Part shown: piece after piece, positions 41,354 through 49,205 of the stretch
Position numbering within the stretch: the first letter of the stretch is position 1
Layout of the letters: every line of letters starts with the position of its first letter
Assembly: GCF_940670765.1 (NCBI RefSeq)
Contig: NZ_CALNVW010000046.1
Span: forward strand, 1-64,000
Length of the DNA: 64,000 bases
Source of the DNA: Streptomyces sp. A 4/2
Lineage (GTDB): Bacteria > Actinomycetota > Actinomycetes > Streptomycetales > Streptomycetaceae
Direction of reading: 5' to 3'
Program-made: the position numbers and the translations under genes
Notes under the pieces: generated by a model
Told to the model about the DNA's origin: nothing
Database searches by the model: none
What the model saw: the letters and a program-made list of their open reading frames with translations, nothing else

Positions 41354-41394
41354 CGCGAGGGCGGGTCCAGCACTCAGCTGGGCCCGCCCTCGCG
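41354..41394. terminator. Hairpin terminator after GP88 gene
   Basis: A 12-bp stem CGCGAGGGCGGG/CCCGCCCTCGCG with a structured loop of 17 nt, 18 bp beyond the stop. Confidence 0.75.
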
Positions 41395-41432
41395 GCGTTC
41401 CGTGCTGCGGGGACACAGCACGCCCCGTCACA

Positions 41433-41461
41433 TTGCGGAAGTCTATGAGTTTGGGTAATGT
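41433..41461 (+). promoter_or_regulatory. Motif A promoter (variant -35)
   Basis: TTGCGG, spacer AAGTCTATGAGTTTGGG (17 nt), TAATGT. The -35 differs from TTGCTT but the spacer core TCTATGAGT is perfect, which argues that the spacer is itself under selection. Confidence 0.7.
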
Positions 41462-41609
41462 CGCTGGCGGGGTCGCTCCCTGCGGCTCTCGGCCAGCGCA
41501 CAAGAGCTGCCGGCGGACGGATCCGCCGGCCGTGACCACAGACAGAGCCCGGTCGCCCCCGTGGGCAGTCCGGTACTACCGCCGGCCCAGCTGGCCCGAT
41601 GGAGCGATC

Positions 41610-42713
41610 ATGATTCCCGCAGGTTACGAGCGCAAGCACACCAACTTCGACAGGATGGCGGAGCGGTACAACGTAGACCGGACGTCGGGCGCCAAATGGT
41701 CCCAGGAGGAAGGCTTCCCGGAGGTCCTCTTCACGGCCGGCCAGGGCGAACAGCAGATCTACGACGAGGACGAGGTCGATGAGTGGCTGCGCGAGCACCA
41801 CTTCGGCACGTGGGTGCAGTCGCAACAGGGCAAGACGAACCCGTTCGACCTGCCCAAGGGCGGTCCTCGTGATCTCCTGACGCTGCGCCGCATCGGCGAG
41901 CTCGAGGGTCGGGCCCTGAAGCGGGACGCCACTCCGGTCACCACCCTGCGCACCTACCTGTCCAAGAAGATCCTCGCGCCGGCTGACCGCACCCCGGACG
42001 ACGGCGGCCAGCCGACCGTCACCGAGCCGATGTGGTTCCGCGAGACCGCTTACGCCTACATCACCCGGCCGCGGCGCACGCGCCGGGCGACCAAGGGGGA
42101 AGCGGCCGAGCGGCCGGCCGCGCCGAAGCAGAGCGCCGACACCGGCGACCTGCTCGACCTGGACCTGCCGGCGGGTGCGGACACAGACCTGTTCACCCTG
42201 CAGGAGATCGGCGAACTCGACGGCGAGGCCCGCGGGCGGGGCAAGGCCACCAGCGTCGGCACCATGAAGAACTACCTGTCGCAGAAGCTGCTGGCGCCGG
42301 CCGACCGGACGCCGGGCGACGGGCAGGAGCCGGCCGTTGACGAGCGCAAGTGGTACCGCTCGACGGCCTACACCTTCATCCGCCGCCCCGGGCGCCTGGG
42401 AGCGGCGGCTCGTGCTCTCCGACGGGATGCCGAGGCTCCGGGGCCGCTGCGGGACGATCTGAAGCTGCCGGCGGGCGCGGACACCGATCTGTTCACCCTG
42501 CAGGAGATCGGCAAGCTCGACGGGAAGGTGCGCGGGCGGGGCAAGGCCACCACCGTGGCGTCGATGCGGACGTACCTGTACGGCGGGCTGCTGGCGCCGG
42601 CCGACCGGATGCCGGGCGACGGGCAGGAGCCGGCCGTCGACGAGCCCAAGTGGTACCGCTCGACCGCCTATACCTTCATCCGCCGTCCCGGCAAGCTCGG
42701 CGGAGCCCGCTGA
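41610..42713 (+). CDS. Triple-repeat putative DNA-binding protein
   Basis: A 367-aa protein. The first 65 residues resemble a small excisionase/MerR-like helix-turn-helix (MAERYNVDRTSGAKWSQEEGFPEV... YDEDEVDEWLREH). Three homologous units of about 65-70 residues follow, at roughly 90-150, 190-255 and 290-357, each of the pattern FTLQEIGELDG...YL..KLLAPADRTPGDG..P...E.KWYRSTAYTFIRRPG. Units 2 and 3 are nearly identical in DNA (about 42175-42385 and 42475-42685). The protein may read repeated DNA sites; it is a candidate regulator of motif A (speculation). ATG 41610 has GGAG upstream; it lies under a motif A promoter. Confidence 0.7.
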   Translation: MIPAGYERKHTNFDRMAERYNVDRTSGAKWSQEEGFPEVLFTAGQGEQQIYDEDEVDEWLREHHFGTWVQSQQGKTNPFDLPKGGPRDLLTLRRIGELEGRALKRDATPVTTLRTYLSKKILAPADRTPDDGGQPTVTEPMWFRETAYAYITRPRRTRRATKGEAAERPAAPKQSADTGDLLDLDLPAGADTDLFTLQEIGELDGEARGRGKATSVGTMKNYLSQKLLAPADRTPGDGQEPAVDERKWYRSTAYTFIRRPGRLGAAARALRRDAEAPGPLRDDLKLPAGADTDLFTLQEIGKLDGKVRGRGKATTVASMRTYLYGGLLAPADRMPGDGQEPAVDEPKWYRSTAYTFIRRPGKLGGAR

Positions 42714-42772
42714 TGGCAGACACCGCTCCGGCCCCCGCGGTCGGCACTCGGCACGACAGGACGGTGGAGTGA
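42713..42772 (+). CDS. Bridging micro-ORF, 19 codons
   Basis: ATG at 42713 overlaps the upstream stop (TGATG) and its TGA at 42770-42772 overlaps the next ATG (TGATG). GGAG lies 8 nt upstream. It encodes MADTAPAPAVGTRHDRTVE. It is the second double-overlap bridge in the window, after 16761-16793. Confidence 0.4.
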   Translation: MADTAPAPAVGTRHDRTVE

Positions 42773-43536
42773 TGAGCACCAGCAAGTCCCCTGCGGCGCG
42801 GCTGACCCGCGCGGGGATCGGGGAGACCTACGGCGAGGGCGTGCGGACGGTCGACGCCTGGGTGAGGTTGCTGAACTTTCCCGCCCCGGTCGCTGACGGG
42901 GAGTGGGACGCGGAGCAGGTCGATGCCTGGGTCAAGGTCAGCCGGCCGCAGTCCTGGCCCGGCCGGGCCGTTGCCTCCGCGGCGGACACCCCTGCGGCCG
43001 CGCAGGCGGAGACCGCCGGCGCGGCCGGAGCGGAGGAGGCTGCCGAAGAGGTCGAGCTGCTGGGGAAGTCCGGCCTGGCGCTGCGGTACAAGGTCTCCGA
43101 GACGACGGTGGACACCTGGACCAAGGTCGAGGGCTTCCCGGACGAGGCGGAACCCGGCCGGTGGCGTTCCCACGAGGTCGACACCTGGGTTGAGGATCAC
43201 CGGGCGCACGTCTGGGCGGAGTTCAAGGGCGAGGGCCCCAAGGTCGTCATCCCGCCTCCGGAGGGCGACCCGAAGGACCTCTACGACGTCAGCGGCTACG
43301 GGGTGATCCTCGGCAACGCGACCCGGGGCGAGCCGCTGCCCCGGACGACGGCGCAGAACTACAAGCGGCAAGGCCACCTGGAGCCACCGGATCGGACCCC
43401 GGGGGACCGGAAGCGGCCCGAGGTGTTCGAGGACATGTGGTACCTGGAGACGATCACCCGGCACGTGTACTCCCGCAGGGGGCAGGGACGGGTGCGTGCC
43501 GGCCGGACGCGGCGTACGAACCGGAAGAAGAGCTGA
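42772..43536 (+). CDS. Repeat-domain putative DNA-binding protein
   Basis: A 254-aa protein related to its upstream neighbour. Two N-terminal excisionase-like units (ARLTRAGIGETYGEGVRTVDAWVRLLNFPAP... and LALRYKVSETTVDTWTKVEGFPDEAE...DTWV) are followed by one unit of the neighbour's repeat type (LPRTTAQNYKRQGHLEPPDRTPGDRKRPEVFEDMWYLETITRHVYSRRG). It ends in a basic Arg tail. The ribosome site GGTGGAG lies in front of ATG 42772. Probably a DNA-binding partner, assembled from the same module as the triple-repeat protein. Confidence 0.7.
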   Translation: MSTSKSPAARLTRAGIGETYGEGVRTVDAWVRLLNFPAPVADGEWDAEQVDAWVKVSRPQSWPGRAVASAADTPAAAQAETAGAAGAEEAAEEVELLGKSGLALRYKVSETTVDTWTKVEGFPDEAEPGRWRSHEVDTWVEDHRAHVWAEFKGEGPKVVIPPPEGDPKDLYDVSGYGVILGNATRGEPLPRTTAQNYKRQGHLEPPDRTPGDRKRPEVFEDMWYLETITRHVYSRRGQGRVRAGRTRRTNRKKS

Positions 43537-43555
43537 CCGCTGGAAGGCGGGGCAT

Positions 43556-43609
43556 GGAAACGGGGTGTGGCTCCCAGGGAATCTTCCCTGGGAGCCACAC
43601 CCCGTTTCC
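43556..43609. terminator. Strong bidirectional terminator
   Basis: A 26-bp perfect stem (43556-43581 with 43584-43609) and a 2-nt centre between two convergent genes. Confidence 0.9.
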
Positions 43610-43630
43610 GCAGCTCAGCTGCACTGTGTT

Positions 43631-45265
43631 TCAGCGACGGTGGATCAGCTCGCGCCACCGCGACCGCCGAGCCGGGCGGAAGGCGGCCCGCTGGGGCTCC
43701 TCACCGGCCAGCTGGAAGACCGCGTCGAGCATTTCGGGGTGGTTCGGCAGCGTCCAGTAGGTGCCGAGTGCCCGGTTGACCTCTTGCAGCGCGTCCAGGG
43801 GCGGCACGCCGTCGGCGAGGTGGCTGTACAGGGCCGCGATGGCGGGGGTGCGGCTGCGTCCGGCCACGCAGTGGAGCAGGACGCGCTTGCCCTCCTGCCG
43901 GAGCCGCAGGACCTCGCGGGCGGCCTGGTCGAGGGTGAAGTGGAGGTGCGAGTTCGCGCCGGACTTGTCGACCAGCCACACCCGGGAGTGCTCGACATGG
44001 GCGCCGATCAGGATCGGGTCGGAGCCGACACGGCATAGGGAGACCACCGCGTCGACCGGCGCGGGACCGGTGTACTCGGTCAGGGCCAGGTTGCCCAGGA
44101 AGAGCCCGGGGTCGCGGGGGTGCCGGACGGAGAACGCCTTGCCCGAGGAGAGCGGCGTGGTGACCCGGGGTGCGGAGGGCCAGCCGTCGCGGTCGCTCTG
44201 CCCGGCGCGGGCCGTCAGCACAGCGAGACGGACAAGGTCGGCGCTGGTGTTGGACGGCCAGCCGTGGACCTTTCGCTGCCAGGCCAGCGGGATGGCCGAG
44301 CAGCCCCAGCGTGCGCCGAGCAGAGCACCGGCGATGGCGGCGACGGTGTCGGTGTCGCGGCCGCTGCGCACGGCGGCCTCCAGCGCGAGCTGGAAGTGCT
44401 GCGCGGCGAAGCGGCCCTGCCCCGGCTGGTCCTCGGGCACCGGCGTGCGGACGATGGCGGACCACGCGGCCTGGAGGGCTTCGACCACCCAGCCGTTGCG
44501 CTGGAAGTGGCGCGGGGGGTGGGCCTCGGCCTCGTCCAGGCGGGCCGCCCACACGCCCCGGCGTGCCTCGGGCAGGAGCTCAAGGCCCTCGCGGACGCCA
44601 TCGAAGGTGCCGGTCAGGACGGCGGTCCTGATGCCGGAGCACCACAGGATGCACGCCTCGGCGCAGTCGGGGTCGGCGTGGGTCAGCTCGCTGACCAGCT
44701 TCGCGGCTTCGGCCATGGCGTTCGCGTCGTCCAGGTAGGCGAGCGCGACGGCGCCGGTCCTCATAAGCGAGCCGTTCCCGGCGCTGCTCTTCGGGTTGGC
44801 GGCCGCGTACCGGCGAGAGACGGTCAGCATCACCTCGGAGGGTGAGTCCCCCTTGCCCCGCGCTGTGGCGCTCAGGACGCTGCGCGTCTGGTTGCCCACG
44901 TCGGCCGGTCCGCCGCCGTACCAGCGGAGGAAGTTCGTGGCGATCGCGTCCAGTGCTTCCGGGGTGCGCAGATCGGCGCCGGTCGCGGCGACCTCGGCGA
45001 TGCACACGTGCATCTGGGTGTCGTCGCTGTACTCACCGGGGGCGAAGTTGAAGGGGCCGCCGCCCTTCATCTCCGGGAACTGGCTGTCGCTCATGCTGGG
45101 CTTGAACTCGTACGGGACGCCCAACGCATCGCCCGACGCCGCGCCGAGGATGACGCCGGCGACACGGTCCATGGCCTTCTCGTCCAGGCGCGGCGCGGGG
45201 TCGGTGGCTGTGGGCCACGGCCCGAGGTCGGTGTAGGGGCGGGGGGAGGCGGAGGAAGAAGGCAT
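43631..45265 (-). CDS. ADP-ribosylglycohydrolase-phosphatase fusion
   Basis: A 544-aa fusion. The N-terminal part (about 30-360) is an ADP-ribosylglycohydrolase (DraG/ARH type): GVILGAASGDALGVPYEF, GEYSDDTQM (metal-binding Asp-Asp-Thr), NGSLMRTGAVAL and the late SGRDTDTVAAIAGALLGA. The C-terminal part (about 385-530) is a dual-specificity/tyrosine phosphatase with HCVAGRSRTP (HCX5R, about 465-474). Together it could remove ADP-ribose and phosphate from targets. It is the only minus-strand gene in the right half and has its own palindromic operator, TGACAAGTTGTCA. Such fusions occur in actinomycetes; the substrate is unknown. Confidence 0.88.
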   Translation of the reverse strand: MPSSSASPRPYTDLGPWPTATDPAPRLDEKAMDRVAGVILGAASGDALGVPYEFKPSMSDSQFPEMKGGGPFNFAPGEYSDDTQMHVCIAEVAATGADLRTPEALDAIATNFLRWYGGGPADVGNQTRSVLSATARGKGDSPSEVMLTVSRRYAAANPKSSAGNGSLMRTGAVALAYLDDANAMAEAAKLVSELTHADPDCAEACILWCSGIRTAVLTGTFDGVREGLELLPEARRGVWAARLDEAEAHPPRHFQRNGWVVEALQAAWSAIVRTPVPEDQPGQGRFAAQHFQLALEAAVRSGRDTDTVAAIAGALLGARWGCSAIPLAWQRKVHGWPSNTSADLVRLAVLTARAGQSDRDGWPSAPRVTTPLSSGKAFSVRHPRDPGLFLGNLALTEYTGPAPVDAVVSLCRVGSDPILIGAHVEHSRVWLVDKSGANSHLHFTLDQAAREVLRLRQEGKRVLLHCVAGRSRTPAIAALYSHLADGVPPLDALQEVNRALGTYWTLPNHPEMLDAVFQLAGEEPQRAAFRPARRSRWRELIHRR

Positions 45266-45390
45266 GGGGGTCTCTTTCTGCGGGGCCGCTGGGGCCTGGG
45301 GCGGCGACCGCACACGGGCGGAGCCGGGAAGGAAGGGGCGCGGCGCGGGAAGTGGCCGGGCGGGGTCGCGGACTGTCCGCCGCGACGCAT

Positions 45391-45403
45391 TGACAAGTTG
45401 TCA
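45391..45403. promoter_or_regulatory. Palindromic operator TGACAAGTTGTCA
   Basis: A perfect 13-bp palindrome about 125 bp upstream of the glycohydrolase-phosphatase start and 35 bp before motif A. A repressor-type site; the regulator is unknown. Confidence 0.5.
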
Positions 45404-45438
45404 TAGCGTCACGGCGCACGTCAAGGACATTGGCGAAG

Positions 45439-45467
45439 TTGCGTAAATCTATGAGTCTGCGTATGGT
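45439..45467 (+). promoter_or_regulatory. Motif A promoter (variant -35)
   Basis: TTGCGT, spacer AAATCTATGAGTCTGCG (17 nt), TATGGT. Confidence 0.75.
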
Positions 45468-45630
45468 CGAGAACATCTGGAACGGCGAAGAGCTCCCGGA
45501 TGCCCCTGTAACTCAGCTGAGCGGGCTGCAACTTGCAGATACGCGAGCGGCAGTCGGCTCCTCCCGGGGGCGTTCTCGCCCCCGGCGGCTGGCTGGAGCT
45601 GTGCCGCCCCGAGATCAACCGGAGTACGTC

Positions 45631-45918
45631 ATGCTCGTCCCCGACCTGGCCCGGCTCGTCCGCGAGGCGGACCGCGACCAGCTCGCGGCCGCTGTCCTGG
45701 CGGCCGCTGACACCGTCTCCTGGTACACGCCGGCCCCGAAGCCCGACTACGGAGACACCGACCACAGCATCACTCGCAGCGCGGCGAAGGCCGAACTGGC
45801 CGAAGAGGTCGTGGACTCCGTGGTGCTCGCCCTGAGCGCGAGCGTCATCACAGACCCCGCGGGTGCGGGGGGCAGCATCGCGCACCCGGAGTCGCCCAGC
45901 CCCTCGACGGAGGAATGA
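45631..45918 (+). CDS. Small hypothetical protein, 95 aa
   Basis: A 95-aa acidic helical protein; ATG 45631 has GGAG 6 nt upstream. It begins LVPDLARLVREADRDQLAAAVLAAADTVSWY and has a disordered Ser/Pro tail. No family recognised. It is the first gene of a motif A unit of five genes. The stop overlaps the next start (ATGA). Confidence 0.65.
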   Translation: MLVPDLARLVREADRDQLAAAVLAAADTVSWYTPAPKPDYGDTDHSITRSAAKAELAEEVVDSVVLALSASVITDPAGAGGSIAHPESPSPSTEE

Positions 45919-46529
45919 CCTTGACCGCCCACTGGCGATCCATCCCCATGCCGCCGAACATCGCGCGGCTCCCGCGCAACACCGCCGGGCGCCCGGTCCC
46001 CAGAAACACGCCCTGGCACGAGCCCGCCAGCAGCGGGGGACAGCTGGCCGTCAGGTCCAGCGTCGAACTGGGCGAGCATGTGGTGTGCCCGTGCGAGCCC
46101 GGTCGTGGAACGGCCGCGTTCGGCGACCAGTGCCCGCCCCGTCAGAGGGAGTTGATGTCGCAGCGCCTCTGCGGGATCTGCGGAAGAGCGATCAAGGCGA
46201 CGAGCCGCCTGGTGTTCATCGGAGGCCCGAACGCCACCTTCTACATCGAGCCCCCGGTCCATCCCCGGTGTGCGGCGTACGCGCTGATGGTCTGTCCGAC
46301 GCTGGCGGCTGCCGAGGACGTCGAGCTGACGATCGCCCGCACCTACAGCCTCCGCGAGCGCCGCATGACCGGCGTCTCCGCCGAGTACACGCTCATCTAC
46401 GACCTGTTCCCGTACGGGGACCCCGCCGCCCGCCGCAGGGGGCCGCTGGACTTCTACCTGGCCTTCCCCGAGAACGCCTACCGGAACGCCGCCAAGGAGT
46501 GGCTGGCCGGTCACGCCCCCACGCTGTAG
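45915..46529 (+). CDS. Zinc-binding hypothetical protein (paralog 1)
   Basis: A 204-aa protein. The Cys cluster LCGICGRAI followed by a His/Cys pair in VHPRCAAYALMVCP suggests a zinc ribbon, shared with the proteins at 47442 and 49206. ATG 45915 lies almost on top of the GGAGG ribosome site; a TTG 6 nt downstream (45921) has better spacing and may be the true start. TTG starts also occur at 50785, 53297 and 53446. Function unknown. Confidence 0.65.
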   Translation: MTLTAHWRSIPMPPNIARLPRNTAGRPVPRNTPWHEPASSGGQLAVRSSVELGEHVVCPCEPGRGTAAFGDQCPPRQRELMSQRLCGICGRAIKATSRLVFIGGPNATFYIEPPVHPRCAAYALMVCPTLAAAEDVELTIARTYSLRERRMTGVSAEYTLIYDLFPYGDPAARRRGPLDFYLAFPENAYRNAAKEWLAGHAPTL

Positions 46530-46575
46530 CCCGCCACCGAACGGGCGCGCAGGCGCCCCTGATGACGAGAGAGCC

Positions 46576-46683
46576 ATGACGTGCAAGTGCGGGGCCCGTA
46601 CGTACGAGGGCCACCTGGCGAAGACGCGGGCCGGCTACCCCGGCCACGCCTACCGCGGCGCTGTCTGGCGGCCCGGCCCCTGA
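46576..46683 (+). CDS. 35-aa micro-protein with CxC
   Basis: ATG 46576 with GAGAG upstream encodes 35 residues beginning MTCKCGARTYEGHLAKTRAGY, a CxC plus His pattern that could bind a metal. The gap between two supported genes and its coding-like composition favour a real gene, but it is short. Confidence 0.45.
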   Translation: MTCKCGARTYEGHLAKTRAGYPGHAYRGAVWRPGP

Positions 46684-46722
46684 AGGTCCGCAGCCGCCCC
46701 GATCGAGAGGAAGTACCGAACG

Positions 46723-47445
46723 ATGCGAACCCCCGCCGACTCCCGCGCGGACGCCCAACGTCTGATCGAGGCCCTGGCCGCCCCCCTGCCCCTGAACGAC
46801 GGGCGCCGCGCCAACGCCGTGCAGTCCGCCCTCATGGACAGCGGGCTGCTGAACCGGGACGACCTCGGCAGCTCACCCGCCGTCGCGGCCGCCGCCCGGG
46901 ACGGCCTCACCAGCCTCGCCCACCTTCTGGACGCCCGCGTCCAGGGGCAGGGAGGCGGCCGGCTGCTGTTGCTCCTCCTCGCCGAACGCGAGCGGTTCAC
47001 GCCGCACCCCGTGCCTGATGAAGCCGAGCTCCGCATCCGGGGAGCAGCCAGCGCCCTGTTGCACCTCGGCCTGTGGCACGTTGACGACACGCTGCGGCTC
47101 CTGGGCGGCGCTCTGCAGGTCCACTCCGAGGAAGCGCGTAATGCCGCAGGCGGCGACGCGCCGTTCCCCGCCCCCGGGGCCGGCCTCGTCCCGGTCACGC
47201 CGGGGCTGAGCACGGACGGCAGGGAGCTGCACCTGGCCGTCGGGGCGTTCGACGCCGACGGCGCCCTCTCCGTCTGCGGACGATGGCTGTCCGAGCGAGT
47301 GATCGACGACGCCAGCGATACCGTCCCGCCCAAGTGCGACACCTGCTTCGGCCTGTCCGCGCAGGGTCCGGCGCTCATCTTCACCGGCGAGGAACACGAC
47401 GCGTGGACCGCCTTCACCGGGGCTCATCGCGGGGAGGAAGCGTGA
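46723..47445 (+). CDS. Hypothetical helical protein, 240 aa
   Basis: A 240-aa protein with a GAGAGGAAG ribosome site. It is mostly helical (residues 10-110), including LTSLAHLLDARVQGQGGGRLLLLLLAERERF. A Cys pair near the end (KCDTCFGLS) could be half of a zinc site. No family recognised. It is coupled to the next gene (GTGA). Confidence 0.65.
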   Translation: MRTPADSRADAQRLIEALAAPLPLNDGRRANAVQSALMDSGLLNRDDLGSSPAVAAAARDGLTSLAHLLDARVQGQGGGRLLLLLLAERERFTPHPVPDEAELRIRGAASALLHLGLWHVDDTLRLLGGALQVHSEEARNAAGGDAPFPAPGAGLVPVTPGLSTDGRELHLAVGAFDADGALSVCGRWLSERVIDDASDTVPPKCDTCFGLSAQGPALIFTGEEHDAWTAFTGAHRGEEA

Positions 47446-48014
47446 GCGCCGACTCCGGCTCCGCGATCGAGCGCCGCCTCGCGGCTCAACTGCCGGACCC
47501 GATCGCCGCCCGGCCGAAGGACGCGCGCGGCTATCCGATCAGCTTCGTCACCGCACTGGGGGCCGGAGGGATGCCGGACTTCACCGAACTCGACGGACCC
47601 CGGCGCGCCAAGGCGATCATCGAGCACCTGTGCGGCCTGTGCGGGCAGCCGCTGCCGCTGGTCCGGGCGGTGATCGGAGGGCCGCAGGTGGTCGAGCACC
47701 ACCTCGCGATGGATCCACCGATGTGCGTTCCGTGCGCGGTCTTCGCCGCCACCCACCCTGCGGCCGGCTGCCCGTTCCTCCTGAATCCGAGCGCGCGCTA
47801 CCGCAAGGACCGGGCCACCCGGCCATCGTCACCGCTGGTGGCCCAGGAGCGACCGCAGCGCATGTACCTGGCTCGCACCTTTGCCCATGAGGCGATCCGG
47901 CTGGCACTGCCCGACGGATCGGAGGAGGTCATGGCGCGGTGTGCCCGCTGGACCAGCCTTGAGGAGATCCGCGCCGGGCAGCTGGTCGACGTCCGGCACC
48001 TCATTAGCCGTTGA
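47442..48014 (+). CDS. Zinc-binding hypothetical protein (paralog 2)
   Basis: A 190-aa protein starting at GTG 47442. Motif LCGLCGQPLPLVRAVIGG, then DPPMCVPCAVFAATHPAAGCPFLL, matches the Cys pattern of the proteins at 45915 and 49206 (CxxC, about 35 residues, then C...CP). Function unknown. The stop codon abuts the next motif A promoter, whose -35 begins at the following base. Confidence 0.65.
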   Translation: MSADSGSAIERRLAAQLPDPIAARPKDARGYPISFVTALGAGGMPDFTELDGPRRAKAIIEHLCGLCGQPLPLVRAVIGGPQVVEHHLAMDPPMCVPCAVFAATHPAAGCPFLLNPSARYRKDRATRPSSPLVAQERPQRMYLARTFAHEAIRLALPDGSEEVMARCARWTSLEEIRAGQLVDVRHLISR

Positions 48015-48043
48015 TTGCTTAACGCTATGAGTTCATATATGGT
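48015..48043 (+). promoter_or_regulatory. Motif A promoter
   Basis: TTGCTT, spacer AACGCTATGAGTTCATA (17 nt), TATGGT, directly adjoining the upstream stop codon. Confidence 0.75.
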
Positions 48044-48114
48044 TATGGAGTTAGTGGCGGCGCGCGCCCCGCCACCCATCTCCGCGCTCCACCGTCCATC
48101 CCCTGGAGTACGCC

Positions 48115-48879
48115 ATGCCGAGCACCGTCATGTCCGAAGTCGACGCGAACAGCCTCCTCGGCCTTCTGCGCAGCGCCCCCTTCTCCGCCCCGTACCTCGG
48201 CGAGACCATCGACTGGATCCGCCGGTCGGTACAGCAGGAGGCCGAGCAGGGCCGGGGCTCGCTCGACGTTGACACCGAGGCGCTGCGCCGCCTGGACGCG
48301 TACGCGACGGGCCTGGGTTCGGGCGCCGCCGAGCTCAGGCGCAGGCTCTCCGATGTCCGCCATGCGCTGGAGGCCGTCCGGCACGACCACTACCTCCGGT
48401 TGGTGGTCGGCCAGGGCGCCGGCGGCGGCACGGCGCAGGTCTCCCGTCGCGCCGAGCTCCTCAAGCTCGCCACCGCCGTCGGCAGTTCCCGCGTCGCCGC
48501 CGGGCCCACGGGGGCGATCGTGATCACCTCTGTGGGCTCCGGCAGCGTGGTCTTCCGGCCCGTCAGCCCGGAGGTCGCCCACCAGCTGAGGGGCGCAGCC
48601 CGCGAGCGCAAGGAAGCGATGGTGCGCCGCATCGCCGCCGTCCGCGATCTGCTCGCCCAGCATGTCCGGATGGTCGACTGGAGCGATCCGCGCACGGTCG
48701 GAGTCGTGGTCGACGGCAGCGACACGACGGTGACCGTGTCGTGGTGGGAATCGCACGTGGCGGGTGGCCCGAGCCTCTGGGTCGAAGGAGGGGTGCGGCT
48801 CCTGTGCGCGGCGCTCCTTTCCGATCGCGGTTACACGGTGACCCTGGCCTGCGACGGCGCCCTCCACATCGGCGCGTGA
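48115..48879 (+). CDS. Hypothetical protein, 254 aa
   Basis: A 254-aa soluble protein with CTGGAG upstream of the ATG. The helical N-terminal half has coiled-coil character (LDVDTEALRRLDAYATGLGSGAAELRRRLSDVRHALEAVRHDHY). The beta-rich C-terminal half is TVGVVVDGSDTTVTVSWWESHVAGG... DRGYTVTLACDGALHIGA. No family recognised. It is the single gene of its motif A unit. Confidence 0.65.
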   Translation: MPSTVMSEVDANSLLGLLRSAPFSAPYLGETIDWIRRSVQQEAEQGRGSLDVDTEALRRLDAYATGLGSGAAELRRRLSDVRHALEAVRHDHYLRLVVGQGAGGGTAQVSRRAELLKLATAVGSSRVAAGPTGAIVITSVGSGSVVFRPVSPEVAHQLRGAARERKEAMVRRIAAVRDLLAQHVRMVDWSDPRTVGVVVDGSDTTVTVSWWESHVAGGPSLWVEGGVRLLCAALLSDRGYTVTLACDGALHIGA

Positions 48880-49205
48880 CGGGCGTCGACGCGGTTCACC
48901 CCCACGCGGCGCCGGTTCGGCGGCTCTGCGATCAGCCCGGTAGCAGCCGGCCTGGCCTCCCGGACCGCTCCGCGGCGTCGAACCTCCCAGGACCGCCGAC
49001 TGCGGCGCCCTGCCCGCGCTCTACGACCGACGACGGTGTGTGGGATGAACAATCGAGATTGCTTAAGTCTACGAATTCAGGTAACGTGTCTATTGTGCCG
49101 CTGATCCATCCGCGGGCGACCATCCGGTGGTCGTCGAGCCGGATGCCGTGCCCGCGGTATTGCCGCTGATCGGCCCCGATCCCGCGCCAGCGTGGAGGAA
49201 TTCTC
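48880..49205. other. Intergenic region with motif A
   Basis: 326 bp without a supported gene. It contains motif A (49059-49087) and a leader of 118 nt. Nothing else stands out. Confidence 0.55.
49059..49087 (+). promoter_or_regulatory. Motif A promoter
   Basis: TTGCTT, spacer AAGTCTACGAATTCAGG (17 nt), TAACGT. Confidence 0.7.

Larger units (their letters stand above)
45266..45630. other. Divergent intergenic region
   Basis: 365 bp between divergent genes. It contains the palindrome TGACAAGTTGTCA (45391-45403) and motif A (45439-45467), then a leader of about 160 nt. The open frame crossing motif A has no ribosome site and is not a gene. Confidence 0.6.
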
